Origin: Anarhynchus alexandrinus
Taxonomy: Eukaryota > Chordata > Aves > Charadriiformes > Charadriidae
Assembly: GCA_008711295.1 (NCBI GenBank)
Contig: VUYV01000011.1
Coordinates: 496,001 to 560,000, forward strand
Direction: 5' to 3'
Length of the DNA stretch: 64,000 bases
The notes under the pieces were generated by a model. It searched no databases, was not told the origin of the DNA, and worked only from the letters and a program-made list of their open reading frames with translations. Shown here piece after piece: positions 39,501 to 52,000 of the stretch; the stretch's first letter is position 1, and the number at the start of each line of letters is the position of its first letter. The translations under genes and the position numbers were made by a program.

Positions 39501-40648
39501 GATATGAAATGCAGAGCCATTTATTTTACACAGTATTTTCAAATATCTCCTCTACTGCCTTTATTAGCTATTACATTTGTATTAGTTTCCTGTTGCCTGT
39601 CGTCATCTCTCTCTGTTTCTACTGCAAACTCATGAACAACTTCCTAAAGAAGAATCCTGGCGTACTTCTCCCTTGCTGGCTGCTTTGGGTAGGAGGCTGA
39701 GGGAAGCTGTAAAGGGCAACAAGATCTTAATTCAACAGGTTTGGGCAAACACAAGAATTTGATCATAGGTAGTGATTTACAGGATTAGGGTTAAATTGCT
39801 CTGTGGTGGGTCTTTTCTATTAAACAGTGACTGCATTTCAGCCCAGAAAAGCTGCTCTGTGGTTCAATCTAGTAATAATACAAAGGATGGAGGAAGGAAT
39901 TGCCTGTGTTTTCAAATCAAGGTAATTCTCCCTGGGAATACTGCATTATTATATTTGCCCACCACACTACAAATACGATAAGCCTAGATTTGTAGTCACC
40001 CTTAGTTTCCTGTATTGCCAACAGATAAAGTTGATGGTCAACAAATACACATGAAAGTTGTAATTTGGATTTTGGATTGCCTAGATTGGGAACAATGTAA
40101 CATTTCTCTATGACTAATTACCACAAGAAGTAAAACCAAGTTTGGTGTTTTCTTCATAAGCCTCATGAAGAGAATTTGAGTTTCTGAAGACAAAACTGTT
40201 AGATTCCTGTTTTTCTTCTCTTCATAATGAATTAATCTTAAATAAAGCTAGATCATCTTGCATCTAAACCAGGTACACAGCCTCACCAGGAATCCGTCCT
40301 CTAAGCACAGAAAACAAATCTGAAAGCTGACTTCCAAACTAGAACGATCACCTTGTTCCTCATGAGCTCCAGTTCACCATATAAATTATTCTTGATGAAT
40401 TCTCATTTGTTATTTGGGTGGACACAATTCTTCAGCAATTAATGTCCAGAGAACCCAAGCTTAGTCTGTATCACTTGTTATGCTTAGATGAATACTAATG
40501 TAAATAATTTTACACAGTGAATTAATATCTACTATGTAAAAAATTACCATGACCTCCTCAACTTCATTCCTTAGGATACTCTGGGCAATTAAAAACAACT
40601 ATCCTGATATTATTCCAAAACTTACTGAAGCCAAGAGAAAGATTTCTA
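30514..40648. other. Intronic stretch, no gene seen
   Basis: Ten kilobases of AT-rich sequence without recognisable genes. It holds poly-A runs near 31339-31349 and 31369-31381 and the (AAATT)n tract listed below. Good isolated donor-like sites exist on the minus strand (for example CCAAACAG|GTAAGTTC near 30966), but they have no matching exon evidence. Confidence 0.5.
37352..37371. repeat. (AAATT)n microsatellite
   Basis: About four AAATT units in a row. It is a short simple repeat. Confidence 0.85.
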
Positions 40649-41257
40649 TTTATTTCCATGGAAAATAATCAAGTCTTTTAATCACACACTCATGCCTTTA
40701 AAAGTGTTGTCTGTGACCTCCGAGGCCTTAATTCATTTGCAATCAGAATATCGTCTGCAAAATTACTGGGCATGACAACGCTGGCAGGTCTGCTGGGGTT
40801 TCCCGCCAGACTACTGTAGTCTTCAGTCTCTAAGGGTTCGGTTTCTGGTTCTCTACCACCAAGCAGCAAATGTGGCAAGCCCTGCAAGAGCTGGCTGCAG
40901 GTAGGGCTACTGGGGCTGGTCTGATGACCCCTCAGCAAAGGGCTGGGCAACGCGTGACCAAGTCTCGCATTTGTGGAGGCAGGAACCTGAAGCACTGGCT
41001 CAGCTCCTGGCTCTGCAGCTGGAGGCTGGATGCCCTGGGAACCCAGGCACGTGCGGCTAAAGCCATCGGGAACTGCAGCTTCTCTGCAGAGAGCTCCTCC
41101 ACCCTCAGCCTCCCGAGAAAAAGGCCCCAAGCAACTCGAAGATCTCAGCTGCCGCGCAGCGATGGATGCAGAGGCAGTGCCTCTTTCAAGAAGGAAGCTT
41201 CGCCTTGGATCATTTGAGAGGAAAAAATGACCAGTCAGAAATTTTGTATCTGAAGTG
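40649..41257 (-). CDS. Candidate terminal coding exon of an unidentified gene
   Basis: On the minus strand a plausible acceptor, CTTTTTGCTTGCCAG, is followed from 41257 by an open frame of about 189 codons to a TGA at 40690-40692. An AATAAA poly(A) signal lies at 40649-40654, about 36 bases after the stop. The frame is rich in codons beginning with G. The peptide has an LLERGTASAS block, a Pro/Ser/Gln-rich middle, and a C-terminus containing TEDYSSLAGNPSRP and FADDILIANELRP that reads like a genuine protein tail. I do not recognise the family. It begins with the last base of a split codon (phase 2). The neighbouring candidate exon 46836-47181 does not join it in phase through the weak internal donor I could see. 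It may be a nested gene, an alternative RBM20 3' end, an old retrocopy or chance. Confidence 0.3.
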
Positions 41258-44200
41258 CTGGCAAGCAAAAAGCCCGTTAGCTCAGATGGCACAGTATAGG
41301 CTGTGCTTTTTCATAACGGGACATTGATTAAAAAAGCAAGCTGATACATTCTGCACTGGCTTGATCTTCTAAATGATTCCATGTTCCGTGCCAAATCTGG
41401 CATATTATAATAATCTTGTCTTGGAATGGAACGTGGGAGAAATTATTTCTTACATATATTCACATACGGATGTAACTCTCAAAATAATCTGATGTTTGCA
41501 CATATTAGTAGCTGAGACAATACATACATTAACAGCTTACTGTCTCCCTCTTCTATGAAGATTATAGTTCTCTACTCCTTGGCAAGCGCTTTGGATTGTG
41601 CAACGACATAATTACGCATCATTCTCACATACTTTTGTGCTATGGAGGTCTTGTGCCAGGTCTTAAGGTTGTTAAAAAAAATCTTTTAAGTTAATTAAGT
41701 TTTGGACTGTTGCATTCAATTGCTTATTCATACAGTTAAATATCATCAAAATCCATGCTCCTGTCAACCCAGCCTGAACTGAAGGAAACTTTGAAAAATA
41801 AGATTTGTTCATAATTCTAAAATTAACTTACACTATTGAGCCACATGGAGCCCAAACTTCAGCCTGGTTGCACAAGTGATTTAGAAAAATACATGTAATT
41901 GAAATTAAGGATGCCAGATTTACTGCTGGGATATGCTGCTGCATTTCGCTGATCTCCATAGCATTAGTTAAGAGCGAAGGTCACTTTGCATTCCAGCACG
42001 CTTGAACAACCGGCTGAAGAGCAACGCCACGGGCTCTGGAGAGCTTCTGAACACTAACAGAGCACAGGAGAGGTGAACAAGGGCAAGATGTCACTGATGC
42101 CTTGAGGTACATCTTTACAAAAAGGCAGAGGTAACTCATAAGAGACTGAGTGCTACCACACTTTCAGAGATCAGATTCATCAGGGGAAAAAAAAAGGGCA
42201 CTTTGTGCTAATTTTGTTAGAACTTACTGATCGGTGCAACTACTACTTAATCAGCATAATGAATTTCATTCATTACAACGAACATTCACTTACTGATGAA
42301 CAAACCTTCTGTCGTATTGTCAACAGTGGTCAGTTCTTCAGAGGAAGGTTAAAAGCTTTACAGCCCTCTCATGAACATGCTAAAACACATCAACAAGACC
42401 AACAGTAAAGAACTGAAATTCTGGTTAAAAATGATGTTCAACTGGCTGCTGCACATCTCCTTGGACTACTCAGCTCTCACTATGTCTGAGAGACTAAAAG
42501 CCCTTTTGGCAGTATGATCTTTGCATGGGTAGGGTAATCTGTATCTCCTGTACATCAGATTCCTGCCTCTGTTGTCCCACCAAACTCATTTTCAAGCTCT
42601 CAGTTTTGGTCTGGTAAAGATAAAGGGGGTTGCATGCTATGCAGGTGAACATGTAGAGATCCTGGTTTTGGGATGTGATCAGAACAATAGTGCTATTCCC
42701 ACATGTTCATATTAAAAAAAAAAAAAAAGCAGTAAAATCTGCTGAAATAAAGGTTCTGTGGTGCTATGGTGGAGGGATGCTGCATTTTGGGAAACACGAG
42801 AGCATAAGAGCCCCAAACTTAGGAGGTTAATCCTCTCATGCGATGACGCCCCAGATTTCAGCATAGCCCAAGAAAAGCTGTTCAGAAAACTGAACACCCC
42901 ATGGGATGGAGCTCTCCAGCTCGAGTGCAGCAGAGCCAGGGCTCTGATAGAATATACAGGGATTAAGCAGTGGGCTTACAACACTCTTTCCAAAGATTAA
43001 TATAAGATTTCCTTCTTAGATAATGTAATCATGTCATGAGTCAGTCCCATTTCTTCTAGTCATCAATATCTTTCTGCACTGCCATTCATATATACCTAAT
43101 TTTCTGATTCCTAGGGAAGACATCCCATTAGGTTTTGGTGTAACCTCTTTTTCCCACATAGACTTGCTGTATAACTTGCTGGCTAATGTATCCACCAGGG
43201 AATGAAACACAGAATTTATCTGACGTTCCTACGTTACTGCCCTGGAGCAGATGCTCCAGCACAGAAGATTTTCAGATTATCAAGAGGGGATAAGAGGAAT
43301 GTCACAGCCTCTGCTGGTCTATGTAGGGACATTTATCAAAAAGACAGCTGGTATAAGATTGCTATATTCTCTTCCCCTGATGCAACAAAAGGTACTTTAA
43401 AAATGTTTTTAAGTAATTAAGTTGAAGCTAATTTTCCAAAATTCAACAGAATGAGGATTTCTTTCCCCCAGCTGATGAAGTTGTTCCCTTTATGCTAAAA
43501 TAGCCTCAGAAACATAGTATTATCTTTCCTCTCATCTCTGTGTATGCCAGCAGACATTTCCACAAGGTATGCTGCTCACAAAGCACTCTGCCAAAAGCCC
43601 AGAATCAAGGTTTACTGCCCCACCAAAACATTAGGCTTTTTCTTGAGCGAAACAGGAGTGTTTTCTTGAGGTCAAGGAAACTTCTCCCCTACTCTGGTAG
43701 GGGGTAGACGTCTGGGCTATCTCACTTTGACGAGCAATACAGCAATTAAACACTTAAGGAAAGTAACCCATCAGCTTGTGGAGTAGAAGAGCTTCACATT
43801 TTGTATCTCAAAATGCACAGGGGCAGAAAGTTGCACAAACAGAATTGAAACTTCAGATTGCAGTCCCTCGGTTGCTAACAAGAAATGGCACCTCTTATCT
43901 GACAATGAACAAATACAACTCACGCAAGAAAAAGGAATAAAATCTACATGAGAAAATCAGCAGCAGGGGAAATTAGTCTGTAAAAGCTTCATTCCTAAGA
44001 TACTTATGTATCTGGCACGGGCAAAGCACCAGAAAAGACGCATGAAGGAGAAATGTTGTGATGGGCATCCATGTCGCCACAGCTCTGGAATGCTGCAGGG
44101 TGCGTTTAAAGAAAGCCCCTCTGAGAATTGCAGGATCCACATGGCACGGTGCACACATGGTGCACAGTACAGCATTATCTAAGGAGCGGATCTGAACAAG

Positions 44201-46835
44201 GAAAACATCTGCATTTCCTCGTGTTTACATGGCTACAATTTCTCCTTCACGAGGGAATTAGGTGCCCCATCCACATTAGAGCTAGCGCTAGCCAGCACGT
44301 TTTTCCTCTGGGAAGCGTTTTTCTCTAAGGACAAAACCTGCCTTGAGACTTGACCTTGAAACTATTCTGCTCACAATGCACTTCAGTGACATTAAAATTT
44401 AAAAAAATTTAAAACAGAAAAAGAAAAAAAGATTTAAAAATCAGCTCTGCTACAGTTTTTCTGAGTGTTAACTTAATTAAGGTAATATTTGCCCTTTTCC
44501 AATATATTTTCTAATGGTGGAGAGCCACCAGAAGGTGAACAAAACCAATCACGCATATACAAGTACCACGACAGACCTGACAAAAATAACACTTAACCCA
44601 TGAGCAGGCGCCTGCAGGACAAATGCATGTGGGTTTACCCATTTCGCTGTGCATGACTTGGCTGCGTAATACATATTTTGCATCAGCTTCTGCCCTGACT
44701 TTGTTCACATCAAAACCTTGTAAGAAGATCAACAAGCTCTTAGGAGGATATGAAATTACTGACACAACAGAAGCCACATAAGCCATGACTTATGTCAGCC
44801 AAGTGCCCTTAGCTGGCCACCTTTTCCTAGAGTATTTCCAGCTTCCACAAAATTTCTGGAAAGCAGGAGACCAATATTTAAGAGTCAGCAACAGTTTAGC
44901 AAGAGTTTTACACTATTTACTTCTATTTAGCTTTTTTTCCCTGTAAGTTTTCCATGCGCCAGAAGAGTAATTTGCAACTGATACCACTGAAATACATGAC
45001 TGTGCATACATTACCCACTATGGTGCAGCATAGAGATATTTCAAGCTAGCTTAAAATAAACTGGCTGAAGCACAAGAAATGGGTCTAGATGTAACAACAC
45101 AGGGCTCTGCTGTGGCTTCATCTACCCCAACAAGGACCAAAAGCAACTGGCACAGCTTGCAGATACATTAGGCTTGGATCAGTGCCCACCTCTGAGCTCA
45201 GCTTTGTCTGCAGGCTCTGTCACTCCCACCCCATCTTTGAACAGGCATTTTATTCAATTTTAACAGCATTTCTGGAGAGAAAGTTTAGACTCCCGCTACC
45301 CATGTCCTCAGTGCACAGCCACTTGTCACCAGCCCGTGCAGCAACACCCACATCAACATCAAACAGGCAAATTAGCTGTGCCACATACCGCAACAGCAGC
45401 TGTGGCATCTGCAGATAGTAGGAACCTAAACTCCTCCCTCGTAACCCTACGGAGTCGCTGCACAGCTGTATGGAGACACTGCGCTGGAACAGCAGCCATC
45501 CTGCATCGCTGCCACGCTGGCCAGGGGTCACAGTATTTTTAAAAGTAAGGAATAAAGCTTTCGTGTACCTCAAGGTGATTTACAACTAAGGGAGAAGGGG
45601 AAAAAGGAGAGAAAAATACATGATTTTTCTCCACATCTGTGTAGCACAGGAGATTGCCGCCTTAGGATGTCTGGTCCTTGTAGGATGTAAAAATTGTAAC
45701 AACTGGAAAAATAGCAAAATGATGACATAAGAATCAACATGAAAATCAGGCATCTGAGAAACAAAAGGATTTTCAAAATCATACTAATAGTTTTGAATTA
45801 AGAAAATGTTTTGTAAAATATTGAACATCTTCTCCTTTCAGCTAAATGTTCTTAAAACTGCAAACAAAGAGGATCAGACATGAAATTCCTGATTATGTAG
45901 GAAGAATGTATCTAAAACCCAAAGAGTTAAAAGACCAAATGTTCAGTATACTTTCAAAGAGCAAGCCCATACTCAGTCGCTCATCACGTTTAGCTCTTCC
46001 CAGATTCTGGGATCCATTTTTTTCTGGCTTTAAAGCACTTCCTAAACATCGCCTCTACAACACCACCTAAAGAAATGATGGACTCATATGCATAGCGCAT
46101 ATTTTATGATCTGCTAGACCAGGATTTCCGGAAGTGTATTCACGAAAGAGACCGTACGGGAGAGGATTTCTTTCCACATGCACGACCTAATTTAATTTTC
46201 AGTTGCTTCTGTATTTTAATATTTTTTTATGCTTCAGCTGAATTTCTATTCCGCTCCATCCCCCACTCAAGAAAGGAATCTAGAAATATAAAGGATAAGT
46301 CCAGGAAAAGCTTGCAATTTATTACAGGGGGTTACTTAAAAGAAAAAAACAGCCGCAATGGATTAATGTATTTCCTTTCCCACAGCTTTTTCACTTAAAC
46401 CATAACTGTGCGTATTTACTGCAACTCTTCCATCTGCCAGTGGCATTGTGCTGAGACATCCAGCACGCAGGCTGCGGGGACTGACAGCGAGGAGACAGGT
46501 CCCACCACCGCGCTCAAAACTTTGTGATTAATATGGCATGAAGCCTGGTGAAAAGCCACACTTAAGGATATTGCTGACTATCAACAGTGACCCAAATCCT
46601 TGTTATTCCAGCCGTTTATCCTAATCGTGAGTCAAGTCTTTAACAACAGAAAATGCTTACGAACAAAAACCAAAACAGATTGTTGTCAAAGCTTAAGTCA
46701 AGGGATATAACCAGATTTGCTCCTTTTTCTTACAAGAAGTCCTGCATAGCCTCTGTAGCAGAAGAAGAAATGGTTAATGTAGGCGTTTGCTTTTTCTTTT
46801 ATGAAAAGCAGGACAACCAAGGAGGAGGTACTTAC
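41258..46835. other. Intronic stretch, no gene seen
   Basis: AT-rich sequence with a 15-base poly-A run at 42714-42728. An open frame near 45250-45573 (minus) lies in a locally GC-richer patch, but it overlaps plus-strand frames and has no splice context, so I do not annotate it. Confidence 0.5.
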
Positions 46836-47181
46836 CTTTTTACAAGGTCAAATTGCATCCACATCACTGTCAGAGTTTATCCTTTGAACCCGATCCTTTC
46901 AGCAGCCATATAAATAAACACACATTTGACAATATGGGAAGTGTTACTGATAGATAAGTTATGTAAACGATACGACATACTATAATCACCTTTAAACTTA
47001 TTCTTGGAGTCCCGAGGTTTCTGGAAGAGATCAACCAGCCACATTGTCACTCCAGTGCCCCGAAGTGACAAACCCACTAACTGCACAGATGTCACAGTAA
47101 TTCTCCCAACAGCTTGGTGACCTCTTTGCAAACCTCTCTCCAGCACAACATTGGCCTGAATAAACCTAGCTCCTCCCCAAA
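46836..47181 (-). other. Candidate internal exon (346 nt)
   Basis: On the minus strand a strong acceptor, CTTTTACAGACTTTTTTTCAG, ends at 47182. A perfect donor, AAAAAG|GTAAGTACC, has its exon end at 46836. Between them a frame entering with two bases of a split codon reads WGGARFIQANVVLERG and TGVTMWLVDLFQKPRDSK, and stays open for about 100 codons. It stops at TAA about 41 bases before the donor. A weaker alternative donor (AAAG|GTGATT near 46990) would keep it open. No family is recognised. The entry phase matches the exit phase of the candidate exon 57004-57186 upstream on the same strand. It may be a lncRNA or alternative RBM20 exon. Confidence 0.3.
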
Positions 47182-48829
47182 CTGAAAAAAAGTCTGTAAA
47201 AGCCTCTAAGTTGCTTCCACGTAATGAACTTCCGGAAAAGGTGATGTTTCTCCTCTTGTTTGGGATGGCAGTTCTCGTTTTGGGGGGTTTATTTCTCAAA
47301 TGTCACTCTTAATTACTAATAAGCAAGTTGACCACAGTTCTGACACTGACTTCAGAAGTCCACTGGTTTCAACAGGGGTTTCATCCCTCTTTTGTATTTC
47401 CTGTCTCTCTAACACTTTCTATATGAATTATAGAGAACCTCCAGTTGCGACTAGCTGAGATGGACAACATCTCAGAACAAAATGCAGCCATTTTAGCATC
47501 TTGAGAAGACCACTGAAACCCACACGTAAATCCTGTTTATCTAGAAAGGGTGAAATAGAGAGGTCCCAGTCTACTGGGAAATACAGCTAGCCTGGCCACC
47601 AGGATCCTACTGATGCACCAAACAGCACCAACACAGCCAGAAACAGATAAAGTAAACTCAAGCAGATCCCGCACAATGGAGAACATTGACTCCATCCAGA
47701 GATTAAAGTAACGAGTATGCAGTCTCCCTTTGCTGAGACCAATAACCAGGCTTTGTGATACAGGTGCTCATTCACTAGGAACCTAAATCAGACCTATCAG
47801 TTTGCTGTGCGGGAGTTACCAAAAACGACCAACTTCACATACTACCAACAGGGCTTTACACTCAAAACTGAGGCCTGAACACAGATGGCCTTTCCCATCC
47901 CCATGAAGGGTCCAGGCAGGTGCCTTTTCCTTAGAGTTGACTATTACCATTTATGACCCATATCAATGCTCTTCATGTTCGCGTAAAATATAAAGGCGCA
48001 AGCCTTCTTAACTCTCTCCTATAAAACTCATTTATTTACATCTTAGCACAAAGAAGATTCCCATGTGCAGCACACTAGTCTCATCTGTCATCGAGCTGTA
48101 AAAAAAAAAGTCTACTGCACTTGACAGGCTAGGAGGTAAGAAAATGACTTTTGGTCAAGAGTGTCAGATAATATGGCAATCTCGTCAAGGAATCTCATAA
48201 GAAATATCAACCATTGCTGTTCATAAACACGAGCATGGTTTGGCTATATTCAGTTACAAGCGACGAAGGATAATTAAGCAGTTCATGATATGGAATGGCT
48301 AAAGCATGTGCAATCTTATTTATGTTCTCTGCACCTGTGTTTTCTATGGTTTAAATCATAATACTGATCTTTTCAACTGCACTTGGGGAGTATCCCAGTT
48401 CCTTCACATGAGAGAGAGTAATATGTTCTATTTTTAATCAGTATGTAAATGAAAAAGGATGCAAGATATTGTTGAGCCTTACCAGTAGCCCAATATATAT
48501 TGGCAAATTATTATTAAATTGTTTACTATTGTCTTAGGGCAACACAAGCGTTCCAGGAACTAGTCCATGCGTCCAGTTCACTTGTCAGTGTTATTATTCC
48601 TCTCCTTTTTTCTCTCCATGTTTATGATCTTCTCTGTTGCGCTTCAACTTGCGTCATTTAATTCACGGTATTGTGGGAACCTCTTGTAGCTCATCTTTCA
48701 AACCAGACTGTAACCTCTACCCGTGTAAGCCGCAACTGCATTTTCCAACTCTCGGAGCAACGAAACCACACAATCCTTGCTAAAGCCCTCTAATCCTTAA
48801 CAAACTCTTTGAGGTAGAGGCAACCGCTC
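47182..48829. other. Intronic stretch, no gene seen
   Basis: AT-rich sequence without recognisable exons or repeats apart from a short oligo-A run near 48100. Confidence 0.5.
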
Positions 48830-49070
48830 CTGTTAGATGAGCGCAGCACCTATGGGAATGGCAGCGAGACCTCTCAGCCCCCGTGCAATCGAAGCCGTAG
48901 CGATACTGGGGGCGAGAGCTCTGGCTACGGGGCTGTCGGCGCAGCCCCGCGCGCCGTGGGACGCCTGCCCGTCCTGCCGGCAGCCTTCCGCGTGGTGCCA
49001 CCGCGCAGCGAGCGGTCCTTACGCCCGGAGCCTCCCGCCGCACGCCTACGGCCAGGTGGGTAACCCAGCA
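48830..49070 (+). promoter_or_regulatory. CpG island with plus-strand donor
   Basis: A compact, strongly CpG-rich island stands in the middle of AT-rich intron. On the plus strand an ATG-led frame from 48837 reads MSAAPMGMAARPLSPRAIEA and runs to a good donor, CGGCCAG|GTGGGTAAC, with its exon end at 49055. This is the layout expected of a first exon, which would be antisense to RBM20. The minus strand is also open here, so the frame alone is weak evidence. The product is unknown, and an antisense lncRNA promoter is the simplest reading. Confidence 0.35.
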
Positions 49071-52000
49071 GTTTTACTGCAACTGCCCACTCTTTTCCTA
49101 CCACCGATCGACTGTTCCTGGCCTAAATATCATTGGAAAGATAATGTCCTCACGCTTTTACTTACTTACTACATTTTTAATTAGTTATTGCAGTATAACG
49201 GTAGATTATAGCAATTGTCTGTAATTTCATCCTCTCTATATTCCAGTCATTACTCTTCACAGATCTTACAGGAGTTACCAGATATTCCCCAGGTATTTTT
49301 GTTTTGCATATCCCTTAAAAGTACTTGAAAAGGAAGCACTGATAATCAGTTTGGCTATAAAAATTAAAAAGAATATAATACAAATTCTATTTTTCAAAAA
49401 AGCCAGCCTCCTAAACTCATATCCAAAAAAAAAAAAATCACCATATATGGAAAAAAGAAGAGATTGTACGATATGTGTGTGTGTCTAGACAGGGAATTAA
49501 TGATATATGTGATGGCTCTGTATTTCCATTCCATTTTAAAGCATACGGGAAACACACTATGGTATTTTTGTATGGCGATCACTTTCCCCTGAGTTAGAAG
49601 AACAAAACTGGCTCCATAAAGGAAAAGTACAGCTGTACAATTGAAAGCAAATTGAACTCCTTTCACGATACTTAAATGCATGCAAAGGAAGACGAAGTTT
49701 CTATCGTTTACAATTTTAAAATATAACACTAAAACCACTGTAATAGTTAAACATAATCATTAGTTGACTTCTGTATTATAGTATGTGGAATAACGCTAAT
49801 TAACAATATTTATGCAATACACCTTTTATATACCCCCCCCAAAATCTAATGCCAACCACATCAAAGAATTGTCCAACTGACATGAAAAGCTCAAATTGTT
49901 CAACCGTTGTAGTATAGTGGCATTTAATTATAACATCAAAATGCTTTTGCATTCGTTCCCTGTACCCTCTGGGCAGCACAGAACATTATTTACTGAGCTC
50001 AGTGAGGATTTCAAGAAAATTTACTTCGTTGCCAGAATGATTATGAATATATTAACTTCAAAAAAACAGAAATTATGTAACATTTGAACTACTCTCACAT
50101 ATTGATGAAATGCATTGTTCAAGAGATTCGTTTTTTTTCCTTAGCGCCATTCAATGGTCCTTCATCTCTGCTATACTTTTGTTATGGTGTGCCTCTCAGA
50201 AATATACAGAAATACTTAAAAACTACTAAAACAATCACTCTGATATTTGATTGAAAAGGATAAAAAAAAAGTGTCAATTGAAGCCAGGTGTTACTATTTT
50301 CTAAAAACAAGTTTCTAACATAAACAATTTACTTTTAGAGTATTCACAAAGAATTCACATTTAAATAAGATGTTTATACTGTAACAGCCAACGTCTAGGG
50401 AAATTTTCATTGTACTTTTTTCCAACAGGCCAACAGCATAGAAGCTTCTAGCTGTATGTGCAACTCAAACCTCCCGGCACAGCAATACATTTAAATTTCT
50501 TAAACGTTGACTAGATTGCCAACAGTACAGTAATGGAAAATTATTCTAAAAGTTATAGCAACTATGATACTTTCTCCCAAGTAATTAGAAAAACCTCTGT
50601 TATATACAGGCTTGGAATTTTTTTTTAACTGTTACTTTTTGTTTGTTTTTTTTTACCTCTAGCTGATATTTTATTTCACAGAAAAAGCAGTGCATATCCA
50701 GTTTTAGATTATGAAGGATTACACAGCGTTAAGACTGTCAGAAGAAAGAGTGAAGGCAAGCTGTGAGCCAGATTAACACAAATGCTCTGTCACCAGGACT
50801 CTCCTCCCACCACATAATTTCATAGTTTTTTTCCATTTAAAATATTCTCTATTTCTTAAATTTAAAAGTAATCCTGCAAACAATCTTATTGTTATCTAAT
50901 AAAGATACTTTGAATTATCTTATGAAGTAGATAAATCCAGTGCTATAGTTTCAGTATCTCGCAGACGACTCTGTTAAGAAGGACGTAACCAGCCCAGCTG
51001 ACAAATAAACTCTATTGTCACTTCTGGCAATTTAAATATTTTCTTTAAAGACAATTATACAAGAGATGAAATTGAACGTTCATTCTTAGTAACTGAAACT
51101 GATTCCCAAAACAAGCAAATTTTAAAACTCTGAGCACATCATTCAGACTCATGCTTGAGAAAAACAGCCACAACTCAGCTGACCAAAAGAGCTGTGAGCA
51201 TCCTTAACATTTGGGATTTACCATACAAACGAAACAAGAATTAATGCAAGAATTAATGAGTTGCCTCTCAATCCGTACTGCATATCCTCCTTAATAGGCA
51301 GGGATTTTTTCCAATATTAAAAACATCAAACACAACTTGGTGAACTTTTAAGATTATGTGCTACCATAAATGATGCGTAGTGAATACAAAAAGCAGTCAT
51401 TAACATACTCACCTATTAGCTTCAAGAACACATAATTACAATTATGGCTGTCAACCTTTCCATTTCAGAGTTTTCCTGCAAACTTTAAAATTCCAGAAAT
51501 AAAGATAACTGTAACCACTTTTTTTCTTATGACTACTTTCTAAAATATATTATGACGTATTCTGAACCAGAGTCTTCATTTTTATATTAAGAAATTCTAC
51601 ACTTATTAATATGCAGATATAGATGCAGGCTAATGATTTAAATGAACAACCTTTGAAAGAGAAAGCAGAGCTTTTATAAGTTACCCAGACAAGTTTTATT
51701 ATTGCAATTCCTGAAATCTGGAAGTGTTAGAGCCAGGACATGGTAGCCCATTACTGTTTCCCCATTGCAAATGAAACAAACAAAATAATAGAAACCCAAC
51801 AAATCTTTTTTACACAATACACAGAGACCTAAGACTGCTTTAATCAAAATAATCATTACTACTTATTTGAAATTGTTGACAGAATTCACCAACAGCATCT
51901 TTAGTTGAAAATGGAAACAGACGAATAATTAATATGAAGTCTAGAAACAATTTTCTTTTCACAAATTGTCCCCCAAAGTATTTCTTCTTCTTTTTATTAG

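Noticed and set aside
44281..44292. Perfect 12-bp palindrome GCTAGCGCTAGC
   Set aside because: It is short and isolated, with no matching sites nearby. It may occur by chance.
45250..45573. Minus-strand 107-codon frame
   Set aside because: It lies in a GC-richer patch with overlapping plus-strand frames and no splice context or known domain.
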